Positions 1-8,119 are shown, counted from the first letter of the stretch. The stretch: 64,000 nt of DNA from UBA5195 sp034432755 (GCA_034432755.1 DAOUBQ010000021.1:1-64000); one strand, 5' to 3'. Notes: a model not told the origin generated them from the sequence alone. Program-made: numbers and translations.

Positions 1-228
1 ATGCCCAAAACCTGGTATGGAATGCCAGCCTACGCCAATCAAGATGGCAAAGTGATTTGCTTCTTTCAGGCTGCCAGCAAGTTCAACGTCCGGTACGCCA
101 CTTTCGGCTTCCAGCCCGATGCGAACCTCGACGAAGGCAATCTGTGGGCAACGAGTTTCGCGCTCAAAGAATTGACCTCCGCTGAAGAAGAAAAAATTGC
201 CGCGCTGGTGAAGAAAGCAGTTCGCTAA
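1..228 (+). CDS. DUF1801 family protein (5' end outside window)
   Basis: This is the C-terminal part of a DUF1801 protein (the fold shared with YdhG-like iron chaperones; biochemical role unsettled). The family hallmarks are visible: WYGMPAYA at the start, then CFFQAASKF, RYATFGF and the DEGNLWATSFALKEL block, ending in the usual KIAALVKKAV tail. Full-length relatives carry about 40-60 more residues before the WYGMP motif, so the ATG at base 1 is probably an internal methionine and the true start lies upstream of the window. Its stop overlaps the start of the next gene (TAATG), so it belongs to the same small-protein operon. Confidence 0.85.
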   Translation: MPKTWYGMPAYANQDGKVICFFQAASKFNVRYATFGFQPDANLDEGNLWATSFALKELTSAEEEKIAALVKKAVR

Positions 229-602
229 TGAACAACAAGTCCAATCATCGGCTTTTTGGCATGAAATTTGGAAAAGTGTATCCGCTCTACGTTCAGAAAG
301 CAGAACGCAAAAACCGCACAAAAGAAGAAGTTGACCAAATCATCTGCTGGTTGACCGGCTATGACCAGGCCGGATTACAACAGCAAATCGAACTGGAAAA
401 CGATTTTGAAACCTTTTTTGCCCAGGCGCCGGCCATTCACCCCAACCGCTCGCTCATCAAGGGCGTCGTATGCGGCGTTCGCGTGGAAGAACTCGAAGAA
501 CCACTGATGCAAAACATCCGCTATTTGGACTTGCTGATTGATGAACTGGCAAGAGGGAAAGCAATGGAGAAGATTTTGCGGCAGAAAGTGGTTAAGCCTT
601 AA
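228..602 (+). CDS. DUF2200 family protein
   Basis: A 124-residue protein matching the DUF2200 family, whose function is unknown. Visible family features are the NHRLFGMKFGKVYPLYVQKAE opening region, a KEEVDQIICWLTGY segment and the central HPNRSLIKGVVCGVRVEE block, followed by a C-terminal helix (MQNIRYLDLLIDELARG). No membrane segment or signal peptide is present, so it should be cytosolic. The ATG overlaps the stop of the preceding DUF1801 gene by one base (TAATG), which implies translational coupling. Length agrees with the family. Confidence 0.87.
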   Translation: MNNKSNHRLFGMKFGKVYPLYVQKAERKNRTKEEVDQIICWLTGYDQAGLQQQIELENDFETFFAQAPAIHPNRSLIKGVVCGVRVEELEEPLMQNIRYLDLLIDELARGKAMEKILRQKVVKP

Positions 603-641
603 GAAACGGCTGCTGCCGAGAAAGAATAAGGGAAATGAGCC

Positions 642-914
642 ATGTGCCGCAACATTAAACCCCTATTCAATTTTGAGCCTCCTGCCAGCGAGGCTGAAAT
701 TCGCGCCGCGGCGCTGCAATATGTACGCAAAATCAGCGGCGTCAACCAACCGTCGCAGACCAATGCAGCCGCATTCGAGGCCGCGGTCGAGGCGGTTGCT
801 GCTGCATCGAAGGAACTACTAAACAATCTGAAAACGACTGTACCGCCCAAAGACCGCGCAGTCGAAGCAGCCAAAGCCAAGACACGCAATACACGCCGAT
901 TTTCTGGGGAATGA
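642..914 (+). CDS. DUF2277 family protein
   Basis: A 90-residue protein of the DUF2277 family, recognised by the invariant-looking MCRNIKPLFNFEPPAS start, the AAALQYVRKISG block and the basic PPKDRAVEAAKAKTR tail. Function is unknown. In many genomes such proteins sit beside DUF1801 or DUF2200 genes, as here. It follows DUF2200 after 39 bases and its stop overlaps the next ATG by four bases (ATGA), so it is the third member of the same operon. No signal peptide or membrane helix is seen. Confidence 0.87.
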   Translation: MCRNIKPLFNFEPPASEAEIRAAALQYVRKISGVNQPSQTNAAAFEAAVEAVAAASKELLNNLKTTVPPKDRAVEAAKAKTRNTRRFSGE

Positions 915-1297
915 CGATGGACACAAACACCACTTCCCCCACAACCATTGACGAATATATTGCCAGATTCCCGCCAGATATCCAGGCCATTTTGCAGCAA
1001 ATCCGCGCAACCATCCGAGCCGCCGCGCCCGAGGCCACCGAAAAAATCAGTTACCAGATGCCGACCTTTTCCCTGAACGGCAACCTGGTGCATTTCGCGG
1101 CTTTCAAGAAACACATCGGGTTTTACCCGACCCCCACCGGCATTGGCCAATTCAAAGACGAACTGGCTGCATACACAAATGCCAAAGGTTCGGTGCAATT
1201 CCCGCTCAACAAGCCCATCCCGTATGATTTAATCGCCCGAATCACGGCCTTCCGGGTGCAGGAAAATATCATGAAATCGGAAAAAAGAAGAACATAA
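911..1297 (+). CDS. DUF1801 family protein (YdhG-like)
   Basis: A 128-residue DUF1801 protein. It shows the characteristic TIDEYIARFPPDIQAILQQIR opening region, an EKISYQMPTF motif (equivalent to the YGMP motif of other members), and the FYPTPTGI and GSVQFPLNKPIPY blocks typical of the YdhG-like branch. That branch is linked by structure to frataxin-like iron-chaperone folds, but the role is not firmly established. The start is either the ATG overlapping the DUF2277 stop or the ATG six bases later. Full length for the family, with a basic C-terminal tail (KSEKRRT). Confidence 0.87.
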   Translation: MTMDTNTTSPTTIDEYIARFPPDIQAILQQIRATIRAAAPEATEKISYQMPTFSLNGNLVHFAAFKKHIGFYPTPTGIGQFKDELAAYTNAKGSVQFPLNKPIPYDLIARITAFRVQENIMKSEKRRT

Positions 1298-1315
1298 CCC
1301 CAACCAGGAGCAACC

Positions 1316-1678
1316 ATGCAAAGCAAAGCCCTCACAGTTGACGATTATCTCGAACAAGTTCCCGCAGAACGACGCGCGGCGCTGGTGAAATTGAGAGAAT
1401 TGTGCAGGAGTACACTCCAGGGCTACGAAGAAGTCATGGAATATGGCATGCCGGGTTACAAAAAGAACGGCATTGCCGAAGTCGGCTTTGCCAGCCAAAA
1501 AAACTACATTTCGCTCTACATTCTAAAACAAGACGCGCTGACGCCCCACCTGCCCCTGCTCACTGGTCTCAGTGTAGGCAAGGGTTGTATCCGCTATGCC
1601 AAGCCAGAAAAAATCGACTTCGCAGTGGTTGAAAAGCTGCTCCAGGAGACCGTTCAATCCTCCGGACAAGTTTGTTGA
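1316..1678 (+). CDS. DUF1801 family protein
   Basis: A 120-residue DUF1801 protein, the third of this family in 1.7 kb but clearly diverged from the other two. It has the TVDDYLEQVPAERRAALVKLREL helix, the MEYGMPGYKKNG motif and the late SVGKGCIRYAKPEKID block common to the family. A good ribosome binding site (AGGAG five bases before ATG) precedes the start, so it is translated independently of the upstream gene 18 bases away. A rho-independent terminator follows directly. The role is unknown; three related paralogues in one operon suggest paired or alternative versions of one activity. Confidence 0.87.
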   Translation: MQSKALTVDDYLEQVPAERRAALVKLRELCRSTLQGYEEVMEYGMPGYKKNGIAEVGFASQKNYISLYILKQDALTPHLPLLTGLSVGKGCIRYAKPEKIDFAVVEKLLQETVQSSGQVC

Positions 1679-1696
1679 GCGCAAACCCGGCCCCAA

Positions 1697-1727
1697 AACG
1701 CGGAGATGACCAAAATCTCCGCGTTTT
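1697..1727 (+). terminator. Rho-independent terminator of the DUF1801 operon
   Basis: A perfect stem (AACGCGGAGAT / ATCTCCGCGTT) with a 7-base loop runs into TTTT. It starts 19 bases after the last DUF1801 stop. An in-frame ATG upstream of tgt falls inside this hairpin, which argues against using that longer tgt start. Confidence 0.85.
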
Positions 1728-1731
1728 CGTT

Positions 1732-1737
1732 TACAAT
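1732..1737 (+). promoter_or_regulatory. -10 element of tgt (leaderless-type spacing)
   Basis: TACAAT lies only 7 bases before the tgt ATG, so transcription would start at or next to the start codon. No Shine-Dalgarno sequence fits between. The same arrangement is seen at several other genes in the window. Confidence 0.55.
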
Positions 1738-1744
1738 CGTCGCC

Positions 1745-2872
1745 ATGTTTGAATTCGACATCACCGCTGCCAACGGACGCGCCCGAACGGGCGTCTTCCA
1801 CACCCCGCACGGCGACCTGCAAACGCCGGTCTTTGCCCCGGTCGGCACGCAGGCCACCGTGAAGACGCTTACCCCCGAACATCTCAAAGAGATGCGCGCC
1901 TCGCTGGTTTTATCCAACACCTATCACCTGTACCTGCGCCCCGGCGACGAGCTGGTACGCGAAATGGGCGGCCTGCACCACTTTATGCAATGGCCCCACC
2001 CCATGCTCACCGATTCGGGCGGCTTTCAAGTCTTTTCGCTCTCAAACACGCGCAAGGTGGACGAAGACGGCGTCACCTTCAAGAGCCATATAGACGGTTC
2101 GACGCACCGCTTCACGCCCGAACGCTCCATCCAGATACAGAACAACCTGGGGGCCGACATCATCATGGCCTTCGACGAGTGCGCCGACCCCAACGACCAC
2201 GCCTACATCAAAAAAGCGATGGAACGCACCCACCGCTGGGCTGAGCGTTCACTGAAAGCACATGCCCGCTCCGACCAAGCGCTCTTCGGCATTGTGCAGG
2301 GCGGCGTAGACCCGGATTTGCGGGCCCAATCGGCGCAGTTTATCGCCTCGCTGCCCTTCCCTGGGATTGCCATCGGCGGGCTTTCGGTGGGAGAAACCAA
2401 AGAAGAAATGCTCCGCACGCTCGATGTGGTCACGCCGCTGCTGCCAGAGAACAAGCCGCGTTACCTGATGGGGGTCGGTACGCCCGAAGACTTGATCAAC
2501 GGCGTCCTGCGCGGAGTAGATATTTTCGACTGTGTTCTGCCGACCCGGTTGGCCCGCCACCATGCGGCGTTTTCGCCTGAAGGCCGCCTGAACCTGATGA
2601 ACGCCGCCTACGCCCGCGACCAACGCCCCATTGACGAAACCTGTGACTGTTACACCTGCCGCACCTTTACGCGCGGCTACATCCGCCACCTGATTGTGGC
2701 AAAAGAATTGCTGGCCGGAACGCTGATTTCCATCCATAACTTACGGGCGTTGATTCGGCTGATAGAGCAAATTCGCGCATATATTGCGGAAAGTTCATTT
2801 GAACGTCATGCGCCTGAATTATTGAAATTGTGGCATGGAAACGCACAAAGGGCGATAATAGTGAATGGTTAG
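1745..2872 (+). CDS. tgt: tRNA-guanine transglycosylase
   Basis: Queuine/preQ1 tRNA-ribosyltransferase, which swaps guanine-34 of GUN-anticodon tRNAs for a 7-deazaguanine on the way to queuosine. The 375-residue protein carries the family signatures in order: TPVFAPVGTQATVK near the N-terminus, TDSGGFQVFSL (catalytic Asp), FDECADPNDHAYIKKAMERT, GIVQGGVDPDLR, GVGTPEDLINGV, DIFDCVLPTRLARH (nucleophile Asp) and the zinc-binding CDCYTC with a later histidine. The ATG at 1745 is chosen because homologues begin with a FEF-like strand and a longer start would lie inside the upstream terminator. Length is normal for the family. Confidence 0.96.
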   Translation: MFEFDITAANGRARTGVFHTPHGDLQTPVFAPVGTQATVKTLTPEHLKEMRASLVLSNTYHLYLRPGDELVREMGGLHHFMQWPHPMLTDSGGFQVFSLSNTRKVDEDGVTFKSHIDGSTHRFTPERSIQIQNNLGADIIMAFDECADPNDHAYIKKAMERTHRWAERSLKAHARSDQALFGIVQGGVDPDLRAQSAQFIASLPFPGIAIGGLSVGETKEEMLRTLDVVTPLLPENKPRYLMGVGTPEDLINGVLRGVDIFDCVLPTRLARHHAAFSPEGRLNLMNAAYARDQRPIDETCDCYTCRTFTRGYIRHLIVAKELLAGTLISIHNLRALIRLIEQIRAYIAESSFERHAPELLKLWHGNAQRAIIVNG

Positions 2873-2887
2873 TGTCGGTTGGAAGGT

Positions 2888-3162
2888 ATGATGACAGTCA
2901 TGAATCTAGACCAATTGGATGTTTGGACGCTTGCGCGTGATTTTGCCGTGACGATTTACAAAAAAGTTATTCCCCTTTTGCCGCCATCCGAAAAATACAA
3001 CCTGGCCGACCAGCTCAAACGGGCCGCTGCAAGTGTGCCAGCCAATGTCGCAGAAGGACATGGACGTTATTATTACCAGGAACCAATGAACCCGGATCCA
3101 ATCATGCTATCCATGAAATTCAAGCCCCATCTCTGACCAAAGACCCTGACGACAAGGACTAA
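2888..3162 (+). pseudogene. Four-helix-bundle (23S rRNA IVP-like) gene with internal deletion
   Basis: The first frame encodes a typical start of the four-helix-bundle / 23S rRNA intervening-sequence protein family: LDVWTLARDFAVTIYKKV, YNLADQLKRAAASVPANVAEGHGRYYYQ. After residue ~57 the frame loses similarity and ends at 3136. In another frame, from about 3087 to the TAA at 3160-3162, the sequence reads NEPGSNHAIHEIQAPSLT..., which resembles the usual C-terminal tail of this family. About 40 central residues are missing, so the gene seems to have suffered an out-of-frame internal deletion. The start with a GGAAGG site just ahead is either 2888, 2891 or 2900. The truncated peptide is unlikely to fold as a bundle. 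Confidence 0.6.
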
Positions 3163-3171
3163 CCATTAACC

Positions 3172-4005
3172 ATGACTCTATTCCACGCCCTCCTGCTCGG
3201 TGTCATCCAGGGATTGACCGAGTTCATCCCCGTTTCGTCCACCGCCCACCTGCTGATTGGGCAAACCCTGCTCAACCTGCCGGCCGATAATGCCATGTTC
3301 TCCTTCCTGGTCATCGTCCAGTTGGGAACGCTGGCATCGTTGTTTGCGTTCTACTGGAAAGACTTGCTCAAAATTGCCCAATCGGTGCTTCAGTTTTTGC
3401 CATCGCTTACCAAACCTCGCAACACCTGGACACTAACCCCCAATACTCTGCTTGGCTTTTACATCCTCCTCGCCACCATCCCCGCGCTGCTGGCAGGCTA
3501 CCTGCTGAAAGACGCGGTGGAGAGCCTCTTTCGCCAGCCCATGCTGCAAGCGGCCACCCGCCTGTTTTCAGCGGCAATTCTGCTGACCCTGGCCGAATCG
3601 CTCACCAAAAAGAATCGCAAACTCGAATCAATGACCTGGCTGGATGCGCTTGTCGTCGGGTTGTTCCAGGTTATCGCGGTCTTTCCGGGGGCTTCGCGCA
3701 GCGGAACGACCATCAGCGGGGGAATGTTTCGGGGCTTCGACCGGCCCTCGGCAGCGCGCTTCGCATTTCTGATGTCGGTGCCGGTCATGCTGGCGGCGGG
3801 AACATACGAAATGCTCGATGTCTTGCAAATGCCTAACTTGACAGATTTCCTGCTGCCGCTGGCGGTGGGCTTCGTCAGCGCGGCAGTGGTTGGCTGGTTT
3901 GCCATCCGCTGGCTGCTTGGCTATCTCAGCCAACGCTCGCTGTATCTTTTCTCTGTCTACTGCGCAATTGTCGGAATCATCTCGCTGACCGTCCACCTGC
4001 TGTGA
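3172..4005 (+). CDS. uppP: Undecaprenyl-diphosphatase UppP/BacA
   Basis: Integral membrane undecaprenyl-diphosphate phosphatase that regenerates the lipid carrier for peptidoglycan and polysaccharide assembly and can confer bacitracin resistance. The 277-residue protein has both conserved blocks: QGLTEFIPVSSTAHLLIG near the N-terminus (the E/SSTAH active-site segment) and PGASRSGTTISGG in the middle. About eight hydrophobic segments span the rest. Length is normal. It starts 9 bases after the broken four-helix-bundle gene and its stop overlaps the GTG of the downstream lipoprotein gene (GTGA), so the two are cotranslated. Confidence 0.95.
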   Translation: MTLFHALLLGVIQGLTEFIPVSSTAHLLIGQTLLNLPADNAMFSFLVIVQLGTLASLFAFYWKDLLKIAQSVLQFLPSLTKPRNTWTLTPNTLLGFYILLATIPALLAGYLLKDAVESLFRQPMLQAATRLFSAAILLTLAESLTKKNRKLESMTWLDALVVGLFQVIAVFPGASRSGTTISGGMFRGFDRPSAARFAFLMSVPVMLAAGTYEMLDVLQMPNLTDFLLPLAVGFVSAAVVGWFAIRWLLGYLSQRSLYLFSVYCAIVGIISLTVHLL

Positions 4006-4637
4006 AATTCTCCCTGCTTTTTCTTGTCCTGATTCTCACTGCCTGCGCCCCGCAACCGGCTGCCACCCCTGCCACATCGCCGCCAGTGGTCAGCGTGTAT
4101 GCCAGCCCGGCGGCAGAACCCTGGCTGGAGGATGTTTTCGTCTGCGGAACAGAAATCTCCGTTGTCATCCGTTTATCCGCTTCCGAATCCGCTGCCGAGA
4201 TCCGCTTGCGCCTGGGCGAGCCGGAGTCTCTCTCCTCGCCTGCTTACCAAATTGGCACGGAGGACATGCTGGTCGTCACTCACCGAGAGAGTCCCATTCA
4301 GAACCTGGAAAGAGACCAGGCACAAACGCTGTTTTCTACAGGCGGGGAAAATGTGCAGGTCTGGGTGTATGCTTCCAGCGCGGATGTGCAGGAAATCTTC
4401 GAGCGGGAGGTGATGCGCGGGACGCGAATCCACCCTTCGGCACGGCTGGCGCTCCATCCCCAACAACTGGTTGATGCCTTACAGTCTGAGAACAACGCCG
4501 CAGGCCTGCTGCCGCGCCGCTGGGCAAATGAACAAATGCATGAGGTGTTCGCGTTGCGCAATGTGCCGGTGCTGGCAATCACGCCCGGCGAGCCACAGGG
4601 CGCGGTCAAGGAATTGATTGCCTGCCTGCAAAAATAA
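4002..4637 (+). CDS. Substrate-binding-like lipoprotein
   Basis: A 211-residue secreted lipoprotein starting with GTG, overlapping the uppP stop. The signal peptide ends in a lipobox (ILTACAP), so Cys-15 or so should be lipidated. The mature part resembles phosphate/molybdate-type periplasmic binding proteins: a segment like HRESPIQNLERDQAQTLFSTG followed by VQVWVYASSADVQEIFEREVM is reminiscent of the PstS-like PBP fold, but it is shorter than a full binding protein. No permease or ATPase gene is adjacent, so the ligand cannot be inferred. It may instead be an orphan sensor or scavenging lipoprotein. Confidence 0.65.
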   Translation: MKFSLLFLVLILTACAPQPAATPATSPPVVSVYASPAAEPWLEDVFVCGTEISVVIRLSASESAAEIRLRLGEPESLSSPAYQIGTEDMLVVTHRESPIQNLERDQAQTLFSTGGENVQVWVYASSADVQEIFEREVMRGTRIHPSARLALHPQQLVDALQSENNAAGLLPRRWANEQMHEVFALRNVPVLAITPGEPQGAVKELIACLQK

Positions 4638-4653
4638 ACTAAAAGGAGGCCGT

Positions 4654-6624
4654 ATGGGAGAGCAGTTCGATTTTGGCGGGCCGGTGGTTTGGCGGCCCAC
4701 CCAACAACACATTGAGCAGGCGCACCTGACAGCATTCATGCGCCAGAATGGGATTGCAGATTTCGACGAGCTGATGCGCCGCTCAACCAAAGATGTGGCC
4801 TGGTTTACGGATGCGGTGCTGAAGTATCTTGATATTCAATTCTATGAACCGTACCAGGAAGTAGTGGATTTGAGCGATGGGATTCAGTTTCCGCGCTGGT
4901 GCGTGGGCGGGAAGATGAACATCGTCCACAATTGCGTGGAGAAGTACCAGTCCACCGTAACCAGTCAGTCGTTTGCACTGGTGTGGGAGGGGGAAGAAGG
5001 GGCAACCAGCAGGCTGACATACCGCGAATTGTACGAAGAAGTGAACCGCTGCGCCAACGCCTTGCGCTCGCTAGGGTTAGGAAAAGGGGATGTGGTCGGG
5101 CTGTTTATGCCAATGACGCCCGAAATTGTGGTGGCGTTGCTGGCCATTGCCAAAATCGGCGGAATCATCCTGCCGCTCTTTAGCGGATACGGCGCCGGGG
5201 CGGTCATCGCGCGGATGAACGATGCCGGGGCGAAGGCGCTCTTCACGTCAGACGGTGCGTACCGGCGCGGCAAAGCGGTGGCGATGAAACCCATTGCCGA
5301 TGAAGCGGCGGCGCACATCCCCACCCTGCAACATCTGATTGTCACACGGCGCACAGGGCAGCCGGTTTCGATGACTTCAGGCCGCGATGATTGGTGGGAG
5401 GAACTGGTGGCACGGCAGCCATCGGAGGCGGAAACAGAGCGCACAGATGCGGAGGATGTGCTGATGCTCATTTACACCTCTGGCACAACGGGCAAACCCA
5501 AGGGCGCGGTGCATACCCATTGCGGATTTCCGGTGAAGGCGGCGCAGGATATGGCCTTTGGGATGGATACGCATGGAGGAGATGTCTTTTACTGGATGAC
5601 CGATATGGGCTGGATGATGGGGCCCTGGCTGGTGTTTGGCGCGCTGCTGCTGGGCGGGACGGTCTTCCTGTACGACGGCGCGCCCGATTTTCCACAACCA
5701 GACCGGTTGTGGCAGCTGGTGGAGCGGCATAAAATTAATCAGTTGGGGGTTTCGCCCACGCTGATTCGCGCACTCGTGCCACACGGGGATTTTTTTGCCA
5801 ACTATGACCTTTCTTCGCTCAAATGCTTTGCTTCGACCGGCGAACCCTGGAACCCAGCGCCCTGGATGTGGCTGTTTGCACAGGTCGGCCAGTCACGCGT
5901 TCCCATCATCAACTATTCTGGCGGGACAGAAATTAGCGGTGGGATTGTTTCGGGCAATCCGCTGCTGCCGCTCAAGCCCTGCGCCTTTTCGGCGCCCTGC
6001 CCCGGCATGGCTGCCGATGTGTTTGATGAAAATGGCCGGCCAGTGCGCAATGCAGTCGGCGAATTGGTCATTAAAGCGCCGTGGATTGGCATGACGCGCG
6101 GGTTCTGGCAGGATAAACAACGCTATCTCGAAACGTATTGGAGCCGCTGGGAAAACGTTTGGGTACACGGTGACTTTGCGGCGATTGACGAAGACGGACT
6201 GTGGTACATTTTGGGACGTTCCGATGATACGATTAAGGTCGCTGGGAAGCGGTTGGGGCCGGCGGAGGTGGAGTCTATCGTGGTAAAGCACCCGCAGGTG
6301 GTGGAAGGGGCGGCCATTGGTGTGCCGCACGAAATTAAGGGCAGCGAGTTGGTTTTGTTCGTGGTGCTGAGAACAGATTCGACAGCGCAGGACTCCGAAA
6401 AGCAGAGAGAGCAAATTCGGGATGAGCTGCGCGCGATGGTCGTTGAGGAGATGGGCAAAGCGCTGGCTCCAAAGGCAATTCTGTTCGTGAGGGATTTGCC
6501 CAAAACGCGCAACGCCAAAATGATGCGGCGCATGATTCGGGCGGCGTACCTCGGCCAGGAGCCGGGCGATACGTCTTCGCTGGTCAACCCAGAATCAGTG
6601 GAGGAAATCAAAAAGGCAAAATGA
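4654..6624 (+). CDS. AMP-forming acyl-CoA synthetase (acetyl-CoA synthetase-like)
   Basis: A 656-residue member of the adenylate-forming ANL superfamily that activates a carboxylic acid through an acyl-AMP to the CoA thioester. Motifs in order: N-terminal ACS-type cap domain, MLIYTSGTTGKPKGAVHTH (P-loop, around residue 270), FASTGEPWNP, YSGGTEISGG, WVHGDFAAIDEDG, GRSDDTIKVAGKRLGPAEVE hinge, and the catalytic lysine K622 in PKTRNAKMMRR. Acetate, propionate or acetoacetate are plausible substrates; the sequence alone does not decide. The ATG at 4654 has a strong AAAGGAGG site. A small membrane protein gene overlaps its stop. Confidence 0.9.
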   Translation: MGEQFDFGGPVVWRPTQQHIEQAHLTAFMRQNGIADFDELMRRSTKDVAWFTDAVLKYLDIQFYEPYQEVVDLSDGIQFPRWCVGGKMNIVHNCVEKYQSTVTSQSFALVWEGEEGATSRLTYRELYEEVNRCANALRSLGLGKGDVVGLFMPMTPEIVVALLAIAKIGGIILPLFSGYGAGAVIARMNDAGAKALFTSDGAYRRGKAVAMKPIADEAAAHIPTLQHLIVTRRTGQPVSMTSGRDDWWEELVARQPSEAETERTDAEDVLMLIYTSGTTGKPKGAVHTHCGFPVKAAQDMAFGMDTHGGDVFYWMTDMGWMMGPWLVFGALLLGGTVFLYDGAPDFPQPDRLWQLVERHKINQLGVSPTLIRALVPHGDFFANYDLSSLKCFASTGEPWNPAPWMWLFAQVGQSRVPIINYSGGTEISGGIVSGNPLLPLKPCAFSAPCPGMAADVFDENGRPVRNAVGELVIKAPWIGMTRGFWQDKQRYLETYWSRWENVWVHGDFAAIDEDGLWYILGRSDDTIKVAGKRLGPAEVESIVVKHPQVVEGAAIGVPHEIKGSELVLFVVLRTDSTAQDSEKQREQIRDELRAMVVEEMGKALAPKAILFVRDLPKTRNAKMMRRMIRAAYLGQEPGDTSSLVNPESVEEIKKAK

Positions 6625-6848
6625 TGTACCAAAAACCTGCTTCACCCTTCAGCGTTGGGGTTGGCGTTTTGTTGCTATTCCTGATGGGTCTGAACGCTAT
6701 TGATGGCGAAATCAGCGGTCAGTTTTTTGGCAAGAGGAGCGTGGATGGGGCAACATACACCAGCCAGGGAACTTTCATCACCATTGTCGGCTGGGTGTTC
6801 ATTGCAACAGCGATTCTCTTGGCAATGCGCGGAATATTTAAGCGGTGA
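6621..6848 (+). CDS. Small two-helix membrane protein
   Basis: A 75-residue protein with two hydrophobic segments (about residues 11-25 and 50-68) separated by a short polar loop containing GQFFGKRSVDG. I do not recognise a family. It starts in the ATGATG that overlaps the stop of the acyl-CoA synthetase gene, so it is probably translated by coupling. Such small membrane proteins often accompany transport or lipid functions, but nothing in the sequence fixes a role here. Confidence 0.6.
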   Translation: MMYQKPASPFSVGVGVLLLFLMGLNAIDGEISGQFFGKRSVDGATYTSQGTFITIVGWVFIATAILLAMRGIFKR

Positions 6849-6873
6849 ATTCGTGCAATGCGCGGCCATCGGG

Positions 6874-6879
6874 TACAAT
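6874..6879 (+). promoter_or_regulatory. -10 element upstream of HAD phosphatase gene
   Basis: TACAAT lies 30 bases before the TTG start, downstream of the previous stop codon. A weak GTGCAA about 15 bases further upstream could serve as -35. The element would separate the phosphatase pair from the synthetase operon. Confidence 0.4.
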
Positions 6880-6909
6880 CAGGCGAATCTTTTCATCAAC
6901 GAGGTCGCT

Positions 6910-7584
6910 TTGAAACTCAAGGCAGTCATTTTTGATTTGGACGGTCTTCTCATTGATTCGGAGCCGTTTTGGTACGAAGGGGAAATGATTTATTTTGGCA
7001 AGGTGGGGCTACAGTTAAGCCATGCCGATTGCTTGCTGACGACCGGGATGCGGATTGACCAGGTGGCACAGTTCTGGTATGAGCGCCAGCCCTGGCCGCA
7101 GCCGCCTGCGCCCCATGAGGTAGCCATGCAGATAAACGATTACGTCATTCAATCCATTCGTGAGCGCGCAGAGTTATTGCCCGGCGCGGGCGAGGCGGTC
7201 AAGCGAACGCACGCAATGGGGTTGAAGGTGGGGCTGGCTTCTTCTTCACACTTGAATCTCATTGAAGCCGCGCTGGAGACGTTTGGGCTGCGGGAGTATT
7301 TTCAGGCGGTGTCGTCTTCAGAACAAAGCGGATATAGTAAGCCGCACCCAGGGGTATACCTGAATGCCGCCGCGATGCTGGGCGAAGCGCCCGAAACCTG
7401 CCTGGCAATTGAAGACTCCATCAACGGGTTGATTGCCGCAAAAGCCGCGCAAATGAAGTGCCTGGTGGTGCCAGGTCATGGCCTGCAAGATGACCCCCGT
7501 TTCTCGCTGGCCGAGTTTCGATTAGAGTCGCTGGAGCAATTCACAGCGGAGTTTTTGCAAACACGGATAGGAGACCGCCAATGA
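6910..7584 (+). CDS. HAD phosphatase, hexitol phosphatase HxpB-like
   Basis: A 224-residue HAD-superfamily (beta-phosphoglucomutase-like, cap C1) sugar phosphatase. It has the nucleophile motif AVIFDLDGLLIDSEP (Asp-9 and Asp-11), the cap segment GMRIDQVAQFWYERQPW, motif II in GLASSSH, and the late EDSINGLIAAKAAQMKCLVVP motif with acidic residues. The cap and the DPRFSLAEFRLESLEQF tail are strikingly like E. coli HxpB/YniC, which removes phosphate from hexitol and 2-deoxyglucose phosphates. The TTG at 6910 is chosen because family proteins start just before the first strand and a GAGG lies 6 bases upstream. Its stop overlaps the next ATG. Confidence 0.85.
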   Translation: MKLKAVIFDLDGLLIDSEPFWYEGEMIYFGKVGLQLSHADCLLTTGMRIDQVAQFWYERQPWPQPPAPHEVAMQINDYVIQSIRERAELLPGAGEAVKRTHAMGLKVGLASSSHLNLIEAALETFGLREYFQAVSSSEQSGYSKPHPGVYLNAAAMLGEAPETCLAIEDSINGLIAAKAAQMKCLVVPGHGLQDDPRFSLAEFRLESLEQFTAEFLQTRIGDRQ

Positions 7585-7829
7585 ACGCTCAAACGATGGT
7601 GAATGTGATTGTGTTTGCGCTTGCGGCACTGGTGGGGATGTGGCTGGCGCGCCATATCCGTTCCCCGCGCAACCGCTGGCTAAAGATGGGCTTGCTCGTA
7701 CTCTTGGTGATTGCCCCTGCGCTCGGCGCAGACATCCAGTTGATTGACTTGGTGGCAACGGTGTATCTCAACGTTGTTGTGCAAGGGCTGGCGTTTGGCC
7801 TGATTGCTGGCTGGTGGGCCAGAAAATAG
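7581..7829 (+). CDS. Small membrane protein
   Basis: An 82-residue protein with three hydrophobic segments (about residues 5-24, 33-50 and 54-78) and a basic linker RHIRSPRNRWLK. No family is recognised. It overlaps the phosphatase gene by four bases (ATGA), so the two are cotranslated. The ending AGWWARK suggests a cytoplasmic C-terminus. Its size is comparable to the two-helix protein following the synthetase, but the sequences are not obviously related. Confidence 0.6.
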   Translation: MNAQTMVNVIVFALAALVGMWLARHIRSPRNRWLKMGLLVLLVIAPALGADIQLIDLVATVYLNVVVQGLAFGLIAGWWARK

Positions 7830-8119
7830 AAAGCGAGGCTTGCCGCCCAGTTACCCAGTTACGAACAGGCACTGGAAACCTTCCATGGGTTTGGGAATAC
7901 TTAAAGAAAGCAGGCGCGGAAGGCTGGCAGATGAGCGGAGCGCTGATGATGAATGAAAACAACAATGCCCAAATCATCTACCTGATGCGAGCCTTCAGTG
8001 AGCAGCAACAGCCCGCTCGTAAGATATGCCCGCCTGCAAAACGATGGCTTCACTCCAGGCTTTGCCCACAATTTGCAGGCCAACTGGCAGCCCATCTACC
8101 CACCCGCACGGAAGCGTGA
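7814..8119 (+). pseudogene. Possible DUF4177-like remnant
   Basis: Between the small membrane gene and the convergent amidase, the frame running through about 7880-7990 reads WVWEYLKKAGAEGWQMSGAL and then NNNAQIIYLMRAF, which resembles the core of DUF4177-type small proteins (a 'LGxEGWELVxV ... YLKR' pattern). No convincing start with a ribosome binding site exists and the rest of the open frame runs antisense into the amidase gene. I regard it as a decayed or truncated gene, not an intact one. Only the middle third looks protein-like. Confidence 0.35.
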
